Assembly: GCA_951799445.1 (NCBI GenBank)
Contig: OX637292.1
Coordinates: 22,323,296-22,387,295, forward strand
Length of the DNA stretch: 64,000 nucleotides
Source: Pseudisothecium myosuroides
Taxonomy: Eukaryota; Streptophyta; Bryopsida; Hypnales; Lembophyllaceae
Direction of reading: 5' to 3'
A model generated the notes under the pieces. It did not search any database. It had not been told where the DNA came from and saw only the letters and a program-made list of their open reading frames with translations. Below, one piece after another: positions 21,912-31,919 of this stretch. The number at the start of each line of letters is the position of its first letter. Within the stretch, counting starts at the first letter, position 1. The position numbers were made by a program, and so were the translations under genes.

Positions 21912-24232
21912 ATGGCGAAAACTAAGAAAGGAGCTCTGGTACGTTAATCTATTATATTTCTGTCGTGAACTTTTTTCAAGCTCTATGTGGAGATGATTAT
22001 TTTGATCCTTGTAGTCCATTGTTCATGAGGTCATACTGACGCTGACAGTTAATTGTTTATACAGGGTGGCGCAGTAGCCCCAGTGTCTACGAAAGAAAAG
22101 AAGACAGGTATTTGCAGGAGCACTGACGTCTTTACAGGATGACTTTTACTTTCCATTGGAACAGTGACTTTTTTACTGGATTCAGAGCGAGAAATTATGT
22201 TCAGTATTCTAATTGTTCGAATATTTCATGCGCAGGAAAGAGAGCTGTTGAAGAGGCTGCCGGTGTCCCCCCTTCTAAGAAATCTAAGGGGCAGAAGAAG
22301 GTCGTCCCTCCCCCAAAGATAGTGGAAGAGTCTTCTGAGGAGGAGTCCGAAGAGGTATTGCGCAAGATTTTCTATGTTTGACAGTCCGTAGTATCTGATG
22401 TCTTCCACTTAAGTTTGGCAAACGTGCCTTGGCAGTTCATGTTTCTGACGTTCTTAAGTTGATATAAGCAGGAAGTCGTTGGTGCAGAGAGCGATGAAGC
22501 ATCCTCCGACGAAGAAATGTTGCCTGCTGCTAAGGCTACAAACGGAAAGGCGACCAATGGAAAGCCTTCAAATGGGAAAGCCGCTGATAGTGACGAGGAT
22601 GACGACAGTGAAGATGATGAGGTAAATTTTATCTAAGATATAACGTCCTGTTCTAGCAATTTCAGTCTGTTTTACCGTGAATGCCGTTGTAATGGGGTCG
22701 ATAATGCACGTCCATTTATGTTGAAGCCGCCACGTGCCTACAAGTCTAATTGACATGTCGCTAATGATATCTATTTTTTCCTTGCAGCCCTCTGCTAAAG
22801 CTGCTGAGAGCGACGAAGAGAGTGAGGAAGATGAAGTGCAGGTCAAGACTCCTGCCAAGGAATCCAGTGGGGGCGGAAGTAAAACGATTTTCGTGAAGAA
22901 CCTTGCATGGGCCGCTGATCAAGACAAAGTGTAAGTAGTATCAGTTATTTTTGTTTTGGTATAAATTCTTGTGTTGATTTTCCTTGAATCACTGCGCCTT
23001 GTAATGAATTAGTACCGATCATATATGATTTATCGTATATATTCTTCTGGACTCCAGGTTTGAGTTTTTCAGCGATTGCGGTGGTGTCTCTGATGTGAGA
23101 ATTGCCCAAGATGAAAACGGTCGATCTCGTGGCTTTGGGCATGTTGAATTCGAGACTGAAGAGGCCGCGAAGAAGGCAATTCTGAAGAGCGGAGAAAATT
23201 TAGAAGGCAGAGATATTTTCTGTGACCTTGCTCGGGAGCGTGGAGCTACTCCTGGTGGAGCAACGTAAGTGTAATTCATGTTGTGCCAGACTTTCAATTC
23301 TTTCTCTCTTTTTAGTACAGTACCTAATGATGGCTTCGGTTTTGTTCAGTCCGAATGGAGTAACTCCGGGAAGGACAGGATCGGAGAAGACGGCCTATGT
23401 CCGGGGCTTTGACAAGTACCAAGATGAAGATTCGGTACGTAGATGCGAATTAAAACACTTGTCTGTTGCGTTTTGGATTCTCTGGTGTTTCTTGTGAACG
23501 CACCTTTACAAATCATGTTTTATTAATTTGCAGATCCGGAGCGGTTTGACTGAATTCTTTGGTGAATGTGGAGAAGTGTTAAATGTCCGAATTCCCACCG
23601 ATCGTGAATCTGGAGAAATTAAGGGGTACGTTATTTTTCATGGTATTCTTGTCGCGCCTGGTATTCCTTGTGGCTTGTAGTCTTTAGTGCTTCACTTTTT
23701 GAGCTTTTATCGATGTTTGTGTAGTGGTGTTAATCTAGCTGTTCGTTCCAAAGTACTCCGCCTTTAACACTCTTGCAATATTCCAGGTTCGCGTACGTTG
23801 AATTCTCGAGCAAGGATGAGTTGACTAAAGCCACTGAGATGGATGGATCTGATTTCAACGGGAGGAATCTTGTAGTAAATGAGGCTAGCGGCGGCGGTAC
23901 CCCTGGTGGTCGTGGTGGAGGCAGAGGAGGCTTTGGTGGTAGAGGAGGAGACCGAGGCGGCCGTGGAGGTGGTCGTGGTTTCGGTGGAAGGGGTGGAGGT
24001 CGCGGAGGTGACAGGGGTAAGCCAGTCTTTCTGTATGTTTTCAAGTTGGATTCAATTCGTGGAAGCAAACGGTTTGAAATGGTTGTGCGTACGCAACTCA
24101 CAGTTAGCCTTCTGTCTTTCAGGAAGAGGAGGAAGAGGTGGTGGCAGAGGTAGGAGTGATTTCGGTGGTCGAGGAGGGCGCGGGGGTCGATCATCTGCGC
24201 CCGCAGGGAAGAAGATGAGATTCGATGATTGA
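21912..24232 (+). CDS. Nucleolin-like protein, two RRMs and GAR tail
   Basis: Ten coding exons join in frame: 21912-21938, 22065-22107, 22236-22354, 22472-22621, 22788-22930, 23058-23264, 23350-23434, 23534-23625, 23787-24016 and 24123-24232. They give 401 residues. The N-terminus is basic (MAKTKKGAL), followed by alternating Lys-rich and Ser/Glu/Asp acidic stretches (about 55-130). RRM1 spans about 146-220 (RNP2 TIFVKNL, RNP1 RGFGHVEF). RRM2 spans about 244-320 (TAYVRGF, KGFAYVEF). A Gly/Arg-rich RGG tail runs from about 324 and ends KKMRFDD. This order is diagnostic of plant nucleolin (NUC-L/PARL type), a nucleolar protein of rDNA chromatin and pre-rRNA processing. All introns are GT-AG. 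No break is seen. Confidence 0.93.
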
Positions 24233-25165
24233 GTTGCCTTTTTGAGTTAGGTAGTGTTTTTCTAAATCAAGAAGCAGGTATTATACATGGTTCGAGTAGC
24301 TATCGGCACTCTTGTCACTAGCCGTTCTAGAGGAGGAATTCGGTGGTGGCAGTTTGTCCTTGAGTAGCCCGAACTGCGCCGCTACCAGTAGTATATTGGA
24401 ATTTTTGCTATCCCACTTGTCAAACCCGTATTAGAGAGTAGTTTATTAGTGTGGAGTAGTTTGGATATACCGTGGGATTCCAGTACACATCATCTGGGTA
24501 TTGCCATGATGTTGTGGATTGAGGAGTTTGAACCTCGTGGCAAGTGGTATTGAGCTATGGACGCCATCATTTTTGCTGATTTCCCTACCACAATTGTACT
24601 TGAACTACCATTTTTTGCAATTTGTTTTAGTAGTTATTTATCATTTTGACCAGTATTCCACCATGTACGGTTCAGAAGTGCCGGTGTGAAAGAAGCACCC
24701 CCCATTCCTCCCAATTTTGGAGCTTAATGTTGCCAGATTTTTTCAAATTTTCGGTGTGGCAACAAGCCTATAGGAAATTCAAGGGATTAATGTGACTAAG
24801 GTTGGACCACCCATTACCAACCAGGAGCCAATTCCCAACCTGTAGGGTGTTCTATTTCCAACCAAGGCTTAGAATGTTTTTTTTTCCTTTTTCAAGGTTG
24901 GGACTAATAAGGTCATGACATGTGTCCTAAAGTGTCATAAAATATATGGGAAATACTGAGTGGGAAAGTAGTTTTGGCTATGATTGGATTTAGAAGACTA
25001 GTGATTGGTAATGGATTCGGAACACTTTTTGGCTCCCGAAATTCATAGTAATTTCAATTTGGGGGATAAAATTACAAAAATTTTAGAGTCCCAATATTTC
25101 TTATTTCTCTATAAGAGAAAAAATCTCCTTTGCCTCACATTGCTCCTCATCTGTGTTGAAATTGC
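24233..25165. other. Nucleolin 3' region and inverted-repeat host sequence
   Basis: The first ~400 bases are the likely 3' untranslated region. An imperfect inverted repeat follows: 24791-24822 (tgtgactaaggttggaccac...) is mirrored weakly at 25001-25020 and more strongly at 30951-30984, beyond the piggyBac element. The transposon therefore seems to sit next to, or inside, an older inverted-repeat sequence. Confidence 0.45.
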
Positions 25166-26474
25166 TTAACCCTTTAGGGCCGAAGGCGCCCTTGAGAAAA
25201 CGGGAGTATTCTGAGGATACGGTCAGATACAGGCGCCACGATGCTAGACGGAGTGAAATTCTGCGAATCGGTGACCACCACACGGATCGTCGGCCGGGAC
25301 TGCATTCGCGGAGGTGGGATCGCGGCAGATCTCCCTGCGTAGCACCGATTTGGAACATCGGATACATTGCGATACGCCTTGGTGTACGGTGGCTAGGATT
25401 TCCTTCGACGAATGAGTAAACGCGCTGGTTTTCTTTGAATCGGGAGTCATCTTTACGTGTTCCCTGGTACTGCTGCGTAAATTTGCGGTTCCCCTCAATG
25501 TGAACGCCAATGAGCATATGGAGGGCCCAAGGCTCCCAAGCGTGAGAACGGATGAAAGTCAAATGGGCGCGGTTTTGGCGACGCGGGAAAGTGTCCACGG
25601 ATGCACGTTCGAGTGGTACGCCATGACATGGATCCTTCAAAAGGACTGCCACAGGCTTGTGACAAGAGGAGTGGTTACAGAGGGCTCCCAACTGCCGGGT
25701 CCACAGTTTTCTCCTTGACGTGATCACAGGAACGGTTTGTATAGCGCTGGGTCGTCAGACGCACATTGCAGGAGTTACAACGCCATTCTGCACAAAAGCC
25801 CATAAAAAGGACCAGGATGAAACGATACAGAACTAGACACAAGCGAAATACTGAAGCAATGAAATAAGTGCATTTACAAGTGAATTCCGAGAAGAAGTTC
25901 TCAAAAGTTCGGGTGACTTCTCAACACTAATCACGCCCCCTGCCGTACAAAACAAAATCTGGAGACTGCGTCTAGGGCCCTGTTTGATCAGAACGCACAA
26001 AATGCTCGTAAAAGGTGTTGCTCGGATGTCTACAGTAACACGACCCAACTTGTATCAATCAAAATGGCGAGGCAGGCTCCAACTCTATGATCAAGACGCA
26101 CAGAATACGGTAAAAGGTTTTAGTGACTCTATGGGACTAGACACAACACGGATCGGCCTCATGGTAAATGTGTAGGCAGCCTCCACCTCATGGCACTAGA
26201 ACGCTTAGACCGTTTTCAGACACTGTTCGGGTTGAAAGGGAGATTGGCACGTCGGCGCGCCAAGATTGCCCTGCACAGCAACACGGACGATTGACCCCCA
26301 ATGAGAGACGACGAATGGCATTTTACATGTACAGTAAAAAACAAACTTCCACACAGAGAAGAGGAATAGAACAATACGCCCAGGTCAGTGTATCATACCT
26401 CCACTGGCTGATTTGGAGACTGAATCCGGGAATTTGGGCAAACTGCATCCATTCTGCACACTCCAAATAAGACG

Positions 26475-28712
26475 TCATTCATGTTTGTCATGGTATAGAA
26501 TCCAACATTGGCCGAGATGCAAACGGACATTTCCGTGACGTGGACAAATGTATTCGGCCCTGCGGGGGCACTCCATACACTTCAATCGGCCTGGCGCTCG
26601 TACAGGTAGGTGAGGCTGCCGCCTGTGAAGTCGAGTTGCTTGCAGTGGGGGCGGCTGAACTTCTGTGTTCATCAATGTCTGTGCAATGTCAAGCTGGAAG
26701 TCTTTGTGGGTCACCGGGGTCTTCTCATGCGCAACACACCAATGCTTGTACAGGAGATACGAATTCGTGAGAGCCGTGTCAAGGCAAAAGAAGAACAGAC
26801 GGTGCCACCATTTCTTCGTTGGAATGCCAACTGTGTATGATCCTCGAAGTTGATCTTGTACATCCACACTACGCATATTCTTGGAATAGGCCAATTGCTG
26901 CGGGGAGCAAGGTAGAGTCATCTCTTCTCCTGCGTGTACATGCCGCGTCACTATACAATTCTTCGTGTATGGATCTCCTGCAGTCGACAGGAAGAGCACG
27001 CCCGAGCAATCGCTCCAAAAGACACCAGACATGAGTAAATCCCGATGCATCCGGATGTGCAAAGTTCCTCTAGCTTCCTTGTCGCCCATCCTCAAAGAGT
27101 TAGGATACCCTTTCCTGTACCCTCTCACGGTCCCAACGGCATATATGCCTCTTTTGTATAGTGACTCGAATAGGTATGGGGATGTGAAGTAGTTGTCACA
27201 TGCTATGGTGTAGAACTGTTGGTCCAACCCTTCAGACAACCTTGATACAACACCGTAGCCTGAACCGAGTCTCACTTCTCCGACTTCTGGTGGACCCTCT
27301 CCTGAAGCACCCATGTATACTTCAAGCTTCAGCACGTACTTCGTATGGGAACAACACAATGCCCACAACTTGATCCCGTGCTTGATTGGCTTAGCAGGCA
27401 TATACTGCTTGAAGCCACAATAGCAACCATTGTATGCCACCATTGATTCATCCACACAAACGTAAGGACCCGGATTGAGGTGCTCCCTGAAATGTACTCC
27501 CAATGTTTCCAACAGCCATCTGGTCTTCCCAATTGGATCAAAGAGCGGATCTTCCTTGTTTCTCACATATGTCGCATTGCTTGTGAGATGCAAACACCTC
27601 AATATGTGCTCAAACCGGTCCCGACTCATGATCCCCGACACTTCTTGAGAATGCAATGGTGAAGATTTTTGTTTCCAGTAATCCCTAATCTCAGGTTGAT
27701 CCTTCACGCCCATGAGACAACATATCCCGATGAATCTCCGATGCTTAGTTCTGTTGACTGGCTTTCCCCCGCCTATGCCACCCTTCTGCTTCCCTGTATG
27801 GAGATTCACCCACCGAGCATATGCATTGCTCTCATCGAGGATCTTGGTCCACACTACGTTGTTCCATAATAGTTCAAAGAACTGAATTGGAGAATCGATA
27901 TCACCGGGTATGTTCTTCACTCCTGGTGTAGGGCCCGTAAATGCCTGTCTGGCCTTCATCTGCCAGGACTTAGCGTGCCATTGCCTCTCCGCGTACTTGA
28001 GCTCAAAGGGCTCTTCTAGTGGTTCTGGTCCAATGGCAGAGATCCCTAAAGCTGCTAAATCATCGACCGCCCATTCGCCCTCGGAGTCACTTGATTCTTC
28101 TGGTGACTCCACCTCGGACCCATCAACACTACCTCCACTCCACGATGAATCATCGTCCAAATCATCAGGGTGTAAAGGTTCGAGTATCGTCGTGGGTATT
28201 GAAACTGCACCCTGACCCCGACCCCTTCCTCTTCCTCGGCCGCCACAGCCTCGTTCAGGGCGCACATCCCCTCGAATCCCATTGCTTGTTGCGTGAGCAC
28301 TGACTGTGGAATCTCCCTCAGCGGCGGCCTCTACTGGCTGATCCAGCTGCTCTTGCGTGCTCGATGGAGTAACCTCTCGGCCCCGACCTCGCCTCCCCCG
28401 ACCCTGACCTCGGCCCCGACCTCGAGCAGGACCTCGCCCTCCATTCGGCACTGGCATTGTCGTAGGAGTTGGATCTGGAGGTACCCATGCCGGTAACGGT
28501 TCGGCTTCTCTCCTCGCCACCACGGCCTCACAGTCGGCAGCATCCACCATTTGCTTGCCGAAGTATTCTCCAAAGTCGACTACATATTTTGTAACAACCC
28601 CCTCACCATCTCTCACAGACAGTAGTACTACCCCTGCAGAATATGGACAAGGATTTGGAAGACATTCCCCCCCCATTCCATGCAGGTCAATTTTACCCTG
28701 ACTCGGGAGCAT
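26475..28712 (-). CDS. piggyBac transposase (DDE_Tnp_1_7 type)
   Basis: The ATG at 28712 opens 745 residues. The N-terminal ~230 residues are low-complexity: two RG-rich tracts (about 92-112 and 154-167) and an acidic Ser/Asp/Glu stretch (about 182-218). The transposase core spans about 240-660. Catalytic aspartates are visible at D421 (VCVDESM), D506 (IACDNYFTS) and D617/D620 (RSVDVQDQLRG), with the family motifs FKQYMPAKPIKHGIKLW and KKWWHRLFFF. The C-terminus (712-741) is a Cys/His-rich zinc-binding domain, CMEC...YICPRH...H...C...YH, used by piggyBac transposases for end binding. The true N-terminus may be longer: see the upstream frames and the C8 run at 28667-28674. Known reaction: hairpin-mediated excision and integration at TTAA without footprints. 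Confidence 0.95.
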   Translation of the reverse strand: MLPSQGKIDLHGMGGECLPNPCPYSAGVVLLSVRDGEGVVTKYVVDFGEYFGKQMVDAADCEAVVARREAEPLPAWVPPDPTPTTMPVPNGGRGPARGRGRGQGRGRRGRGREVTPSSTQEQLDQPVEAAAEGDSTVSAHATSNGIRGDVRPERGCGGRGRGRGRGQGAVSIPTTILEPLHPDDLDDDSSWSGGSVDGSEVESPEESSDSEGEWAVDDLAALGISAIGPEPLEEPFELKYAERQWHAKSWQMKARQAFTGPTPGVKNIPGDIDSPIQFFELLWNNVVWTKILDESNAYARWVNLHTGKQKGGIGGGKPVNRTKHRRFIGICCLMGVKDQPEIRDYWKQKSSPLHSQEVSGIMSRDRFEHILRCLHLTSNATYVRNKEDPLFDPIGKTRWLLETLGVHFREHLNPGPYVCVDESMVAYNGCYCGFKQYMPAKPIKHGIKLWALCCSHTKYVLKLEVYMGASGEGPPEVGEVRLGSGYGVVSRLSEGLDQQFYTIACDNYFTSPYLFESLYKRGIYAVGTVRGYRKGYPNSLRMGDKEARGTLHIRMHRDLLMSGVFWSDCSGVLFLSTAGDPYTKNCIVTRHVHAGEEMTLPCSPQQLAYSKNMRSVDVQDQLRGSYTVGIPTKKWWHRLFFFCLDTALTNSYLLYKHWCVAHEKTPVTHKDFQLDIAQTLMNTEVQPPPLQATRLHRRQPHLPVRAPGRLKCMECPRRAEYICPRHGNVRLHLGQCWILYHDKHE

Positions 28713-29776
28713 ATTGGAATTTCACCTATAATTGTGACTACTGGATTGACGCCGGGTGTGGTGTCCTCTTGCTCAACTTCATTGTTGTCATGTCCCACAT
28801 CACCGCCTATGGCATTGTCCAAATCATCAGATTGATCTCCATCTGTGCCAAATCCAGGACGAGCTTGGGGATTTGGCCTCGCATACTCCTCGGAATGATT
28901 TGGTGGCGGCAAGCAATACTTATTCAACAATGGCCCATTGTTGGAGAATTGTCCTTGCGATGTGAAAATTGCATCTAAGTAAGCCACTGGATTGGTAGCA
29001 CCTCTTCCACTTGCCTGCAACGGGTGCCTGCTTGGGCCTCCATCTCCCACATTGATAGATCTCCAATCTAGTGCAATGATAAAACCGCTCCCCTCCGCCT
29101 CTGCACTGAACTGTTCACCTTCTGCATTTGGTGATCCCGGAAGCGTTTGGTAGTTCCCGAACAGCGCCACATTGCATCTACTCCGAGTCCGCGGCGCTGG
29201 TTGTTGAACAACCAAATCAGGATTCCCGTCCGCTTCCGAACTGTCCAAATCCCGCGTCGATTGAGAGGAAGTAGTGTAGTACCTCTGTACTCGTACCGGT
29301 GGGCCATGAATACCTGGATTTGGAACTTCCGCATCAGCAGCCTCGAATGGCAATCCCTCAGCGCGGACAGTAGGTTCATGCAACCCCTGGGCTTCCTGAT
29401 TTGGTTCGCCTGAACCCTCTCCCATCTGGTCCACTGGCACATTCAAATCCTCTTCTGGCAAATCAGGAAGGTTGACCCCTACCCCGCAACCTACTCCCGT
29501 TCGGGTGCACCGCTTCTTCTGCCCGCGCCTGGATGGTGGACTGTCGGCCAGCAGCTACCGAATGGATTGAGTTGCCCGTGCAGCAGCTGTCCGTGCACTC
29601 GGATTCCGAGACGGCCCTAAACCTCCGGCATTTGCAGACCCTCTACGCCCCCTTGGCTGTGATCCCCCTCTCTGTGTACAAATGCCCTCGCTCCTACGAC
29701 GCTGCTCTTCCCCCGTATCAGCGATTGCATCGCCAGGATCAGACTCCGGGGTAGATGGCGTTCCTAAGTTCGTCAT
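28628..29776 (-). pseudogene. Upstream frame of the piggyBac element, interrupted
   Basis: On the minus strand one frame is open from about 29776 to 28628 except for a single TAG near 29560 (context cgg TAG ctg ctg). It contains a basic, nuclear-signal-like patch (SRRGQKKRCTRTG) and long Pro/Glu/Gly-rich segments. It ends by overlapping the first ~28 codons of the transposase in another frame. A run of eight C on the plus strand (28667-28674) sits in that overlap. Shifting frame there would lead the upstream protein straight into the transposase N-terminal region. It may be an N-terminal extension or accessory ORF of the transposon, now broken; alternatively introns remove the stop and the shift. 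Confidence 0.45.
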
Positions 29777-30179
29777 TGAGCCAGTCTGGAAAGCCTCCTG
29801 GAGAACCTACCTCGCGCCTCGCAGTCCACCCCAAAACCCTTGCCAAATTTCGCCTAAAAATGTAACGGAGGGCAGCGTGAGTAACAATTCCTTCCGATGT
29901 TTCAAGCACAGTCGTGTTAGGCCGCGGCAATGACAGTAGGTAATTCCGATCCAGCAACCCTTCGACACAGTCTTGTTCCTCCACCCGAATACCCAATCCA
30001 GCAACCCATGCACGCAAGCTCCCAACAATGTGCCTGCTATTTTGCGGCGCTCTCGGCGGATTTGGTGGCCACTCCGCTGCACTGAAGGGCCTTTGCCTAA
30101 CCACTCTGTGCGCAGTTCGCGGCCTCCTCCCTCGCGATCCTTCATTGTCCATGCCGCCGCTACGTACGCCATTGCTCAT
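29739..30179 (-). CDS. Unknown ORF near the 5' side of the piggyBac element
   Basis: An ATG at 30179 opens 146 codons. The start is Arg/Gly-rich (MSNGVRSGGMDNEGSRGRRP). A more ordered helical-looking part follows, with NYLLSLPRPNT and FRRNLARVLGWTARREVGSP, ending NAIYPGV. No domain was recognised. It lies inside the transposon, on the transposase strand, and its end overlaps by a few codons the start of the next open frame, as if a frameshift or intron separated them. It could be the first exon or accessory protein of the element. Confidence 0.4.
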   Translation of the reverse strand: MSNGVRSGGMDNEGSRGRRPRTAHRVVRQRPFSAAEWPPNPPRAPQNSRHIVGSLRAWVAGLGIRVEEQDCVEGLLDRNYLLSLPRPNTTVLETSEGIVTHAALRYIFRRNLARVLGWTARREVGSPGGFPDWLNDELRNAIYPGV

Positions 30180-30950
30180 GGTACCGCAAACCCCACTACT
30201 TCCTTCGAGCGCGCCACCAAATCCAGGAAAACAACCCCTGCAGCTTGAACGGATATCTCTCTGCTTCTCCACTCTCCCGCATCATTTCAACTTGCCGCCC
30301 TCGCCATTCTTTACGGTTTCTCTCTCCCACGTCCATAGAGTCCGTTGGCTTGCGGTCACTCTCAAAGTAGACAGCACTTCGGCATCTTCCCCTGCCCAAA
30401 GCCCCAGCGCATCACTTGCTCTCAATCCGCACAACCATGCCCCAAGTAGTCTGCACGGCACACCACAGTTGCACCCGTTGTCGCCTAGCTCCAAAATCAT
30501 ACTTGTCCTCGCCTCGCATCTTCCCCCTGGCGCCAAAATGGACTGCGCCACGTGAGTAATGAAGCCAGAATGAATGTTCTCGCATTCGAGATGAAAGTAG
30601 CCGCGTGGCATAGCTAGCATGTCCATCCGTGCGACTCCACCATGCCGTTCCCGTGAGCGCTCCTGGAAGGACACACTCGTCCTAAACCCGACACGTGCCC
30701 CATAGCACGTCCTCCTTTACTGTAGATCTACAATTCTTTCGCGGCACTTGGGGCAGTGGTTCTCACAGATTCAGCCCTGACCGATTCAATACTTTTGCAC
30801 AATTCCCGTGGCCTGGCTTGTCAAACGCACAATTCCCGTGCCCTTTCCTTTCATTTGAAGCTCACTTTCAGATATCGCACTGGTTTTCCACTATTTCCAA
30901 AATTCGATAAAAATCGACCAAAATGGGTAGGTTTGGCCTTAAAGGGTTAA

Positions 30951-31150
30951 GTGATTAGGAATGGGTGGTTCAACCTTACTTAGCCAAACTTTATAGCAGT
31001 TTTGTTGAAAACTTATATGGAATAATAGATGGACAGATTTTTTATTGTAATTGCCTAAATAACAAAATGATTTACATAATTCATTTGAGTTGATAGACTC
31101 AAATAACGTTTTGGGCCATCTTTACTTTATGTTTGTTTGTTTCTTTGTTA
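30951..31150. other. Host flank of the piggyBac insertion
   Basis: The first ~45 bases are the inverted counterpart of 24791-24830. The rest is AT-rich and has no recognised gene. Confidence 0.4.
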
Positions 31151-31640
31151 CGTTGAGATCTCCCGGACCGTGCGTCCCCTGGTTGCGTGATTGGTACAGT
31201 CGGAAAGCCCTCAGTGAGGAGGGGTGCACGGGCTTGGTTTTGTCGCATTTGGACTCACGGTGGGAACTTTATGGATTTTAGAGTTCTTTTTGGTTCTTAA
31301 AAATTACTAAATTATGCTAAATTATGTATCTTTTGAACTATGTGTCAATTTGTCACGTTTTGGTACCTTTGGAAAGCCCTCAGCGAGGAGGGGTGCTCGG
31401 GCTTTGATTAGTTGTGTTTGGACCAACGATGGAAAAGTTATGTATCTTTAAGTTATTTTTGGATCTTAAAAACTACTAAATTATGCTAAATTATGTATCT
31501 TTTAAACTGTGTGTCAATTTGTCATGTTCTTGGTATCATTGGAAAGCCATAAATGAGGAAGGATGTATGGGCTTTGTTTCGTGGTGTTTGGACCGGTAAT
31601 GTGAAAGTTATGGATTTTTGAGTTATTTTTTGTTTTCAAA
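31150..31640. repeat. ~170-bp tandem repeat, almost three units
   Basis: The landmark 'ggaaagccctcagtgagg' and its variants occur at 31202, 31371 and 31541, a period of 169-170 bp. Each unit also has 'ttatg(g/t)at(t/c)t' and 'actaaattatgctaaattatgta'. Diverged units in both orientations appear around 6.5-7.5 kb and 8.4-8.7 kb. It behaves like a dispersed minisatellite. Confidence 0.8.
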
Positions 31641-31919
31641 ATAACTTTTACTTTTGTTTTGGCTGTGGCAACGGCACAGGGCTACAGTCTTAGTGAAAAA
31701 ACCAAATATGATAAAAGAAAGATTTGGTCTTTGCAACGGTGTACGAGCATGGTGCCTTCTACGATGCTGAAGTTGATTGTGATTTTGTTACAAATGGAGA
31801 TTGTAGATTCTCTCTTAGGCATGTGTTTTTTGGAGCTTGGAAAATAAACCATGAATTTTTGAAGTGATAAATAAGGTACCTGCACTTAAAACAAACACTT
31901 TTTTTCAAACTAGCGTTTT

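Larger units (their letters stand above)
25166..30950 (-). mobile_element. piggyBac-superfamily DNA transposon, 5.8 kb
   Basis: A 5785-bp unit is flanked by TTAA on both sides (25166-25169 and 30947-30950). The left end reads CCCTTTAGGGCCGAAGG and the right end (reverse complement) CCCTTTAAGGCCAAACC, a terminal inverted repeat of about 16 bp. TTAA target duplication and CCC-starting termini define piggyBac elements. The transposase lies on the minus strand at 26475-28712. Further open frames toward the right end (29739-30179 and 28628-29776) have GC-rich gene-like composition and probably belong to the same element. Composition differs sharply from the AT-rich flanks. Perfect TTAA ends and a long intact core suggest recent activity, although upstream frames carry a stop and frameshifts. 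Confidence 0.92.

Noticed and set aside
21939..22064. Possible C/D-box snoRNA in the first intron of nucleolin (ATGATTA and two CTGA words).
   Set aside because: Vertebrate nucleolin introns host snoRNAs, but here box C is imperfect, no terminal stem is evident and no rRNA guide could be identified by eye.
23730..24194. Proline-rich frame on the minus strand.
   Set aside because: It is the antisense shadow of the glycine/arginine-rich tail of nucleolin.
25101..25727. A 208-codon minus-strand open frame at the left end of the piggyBac element.
   Set aside because: It runs across the terminal repeat and TTAA into host DNA, so it cannot be an element gene as drawn, and no domain was recognised.
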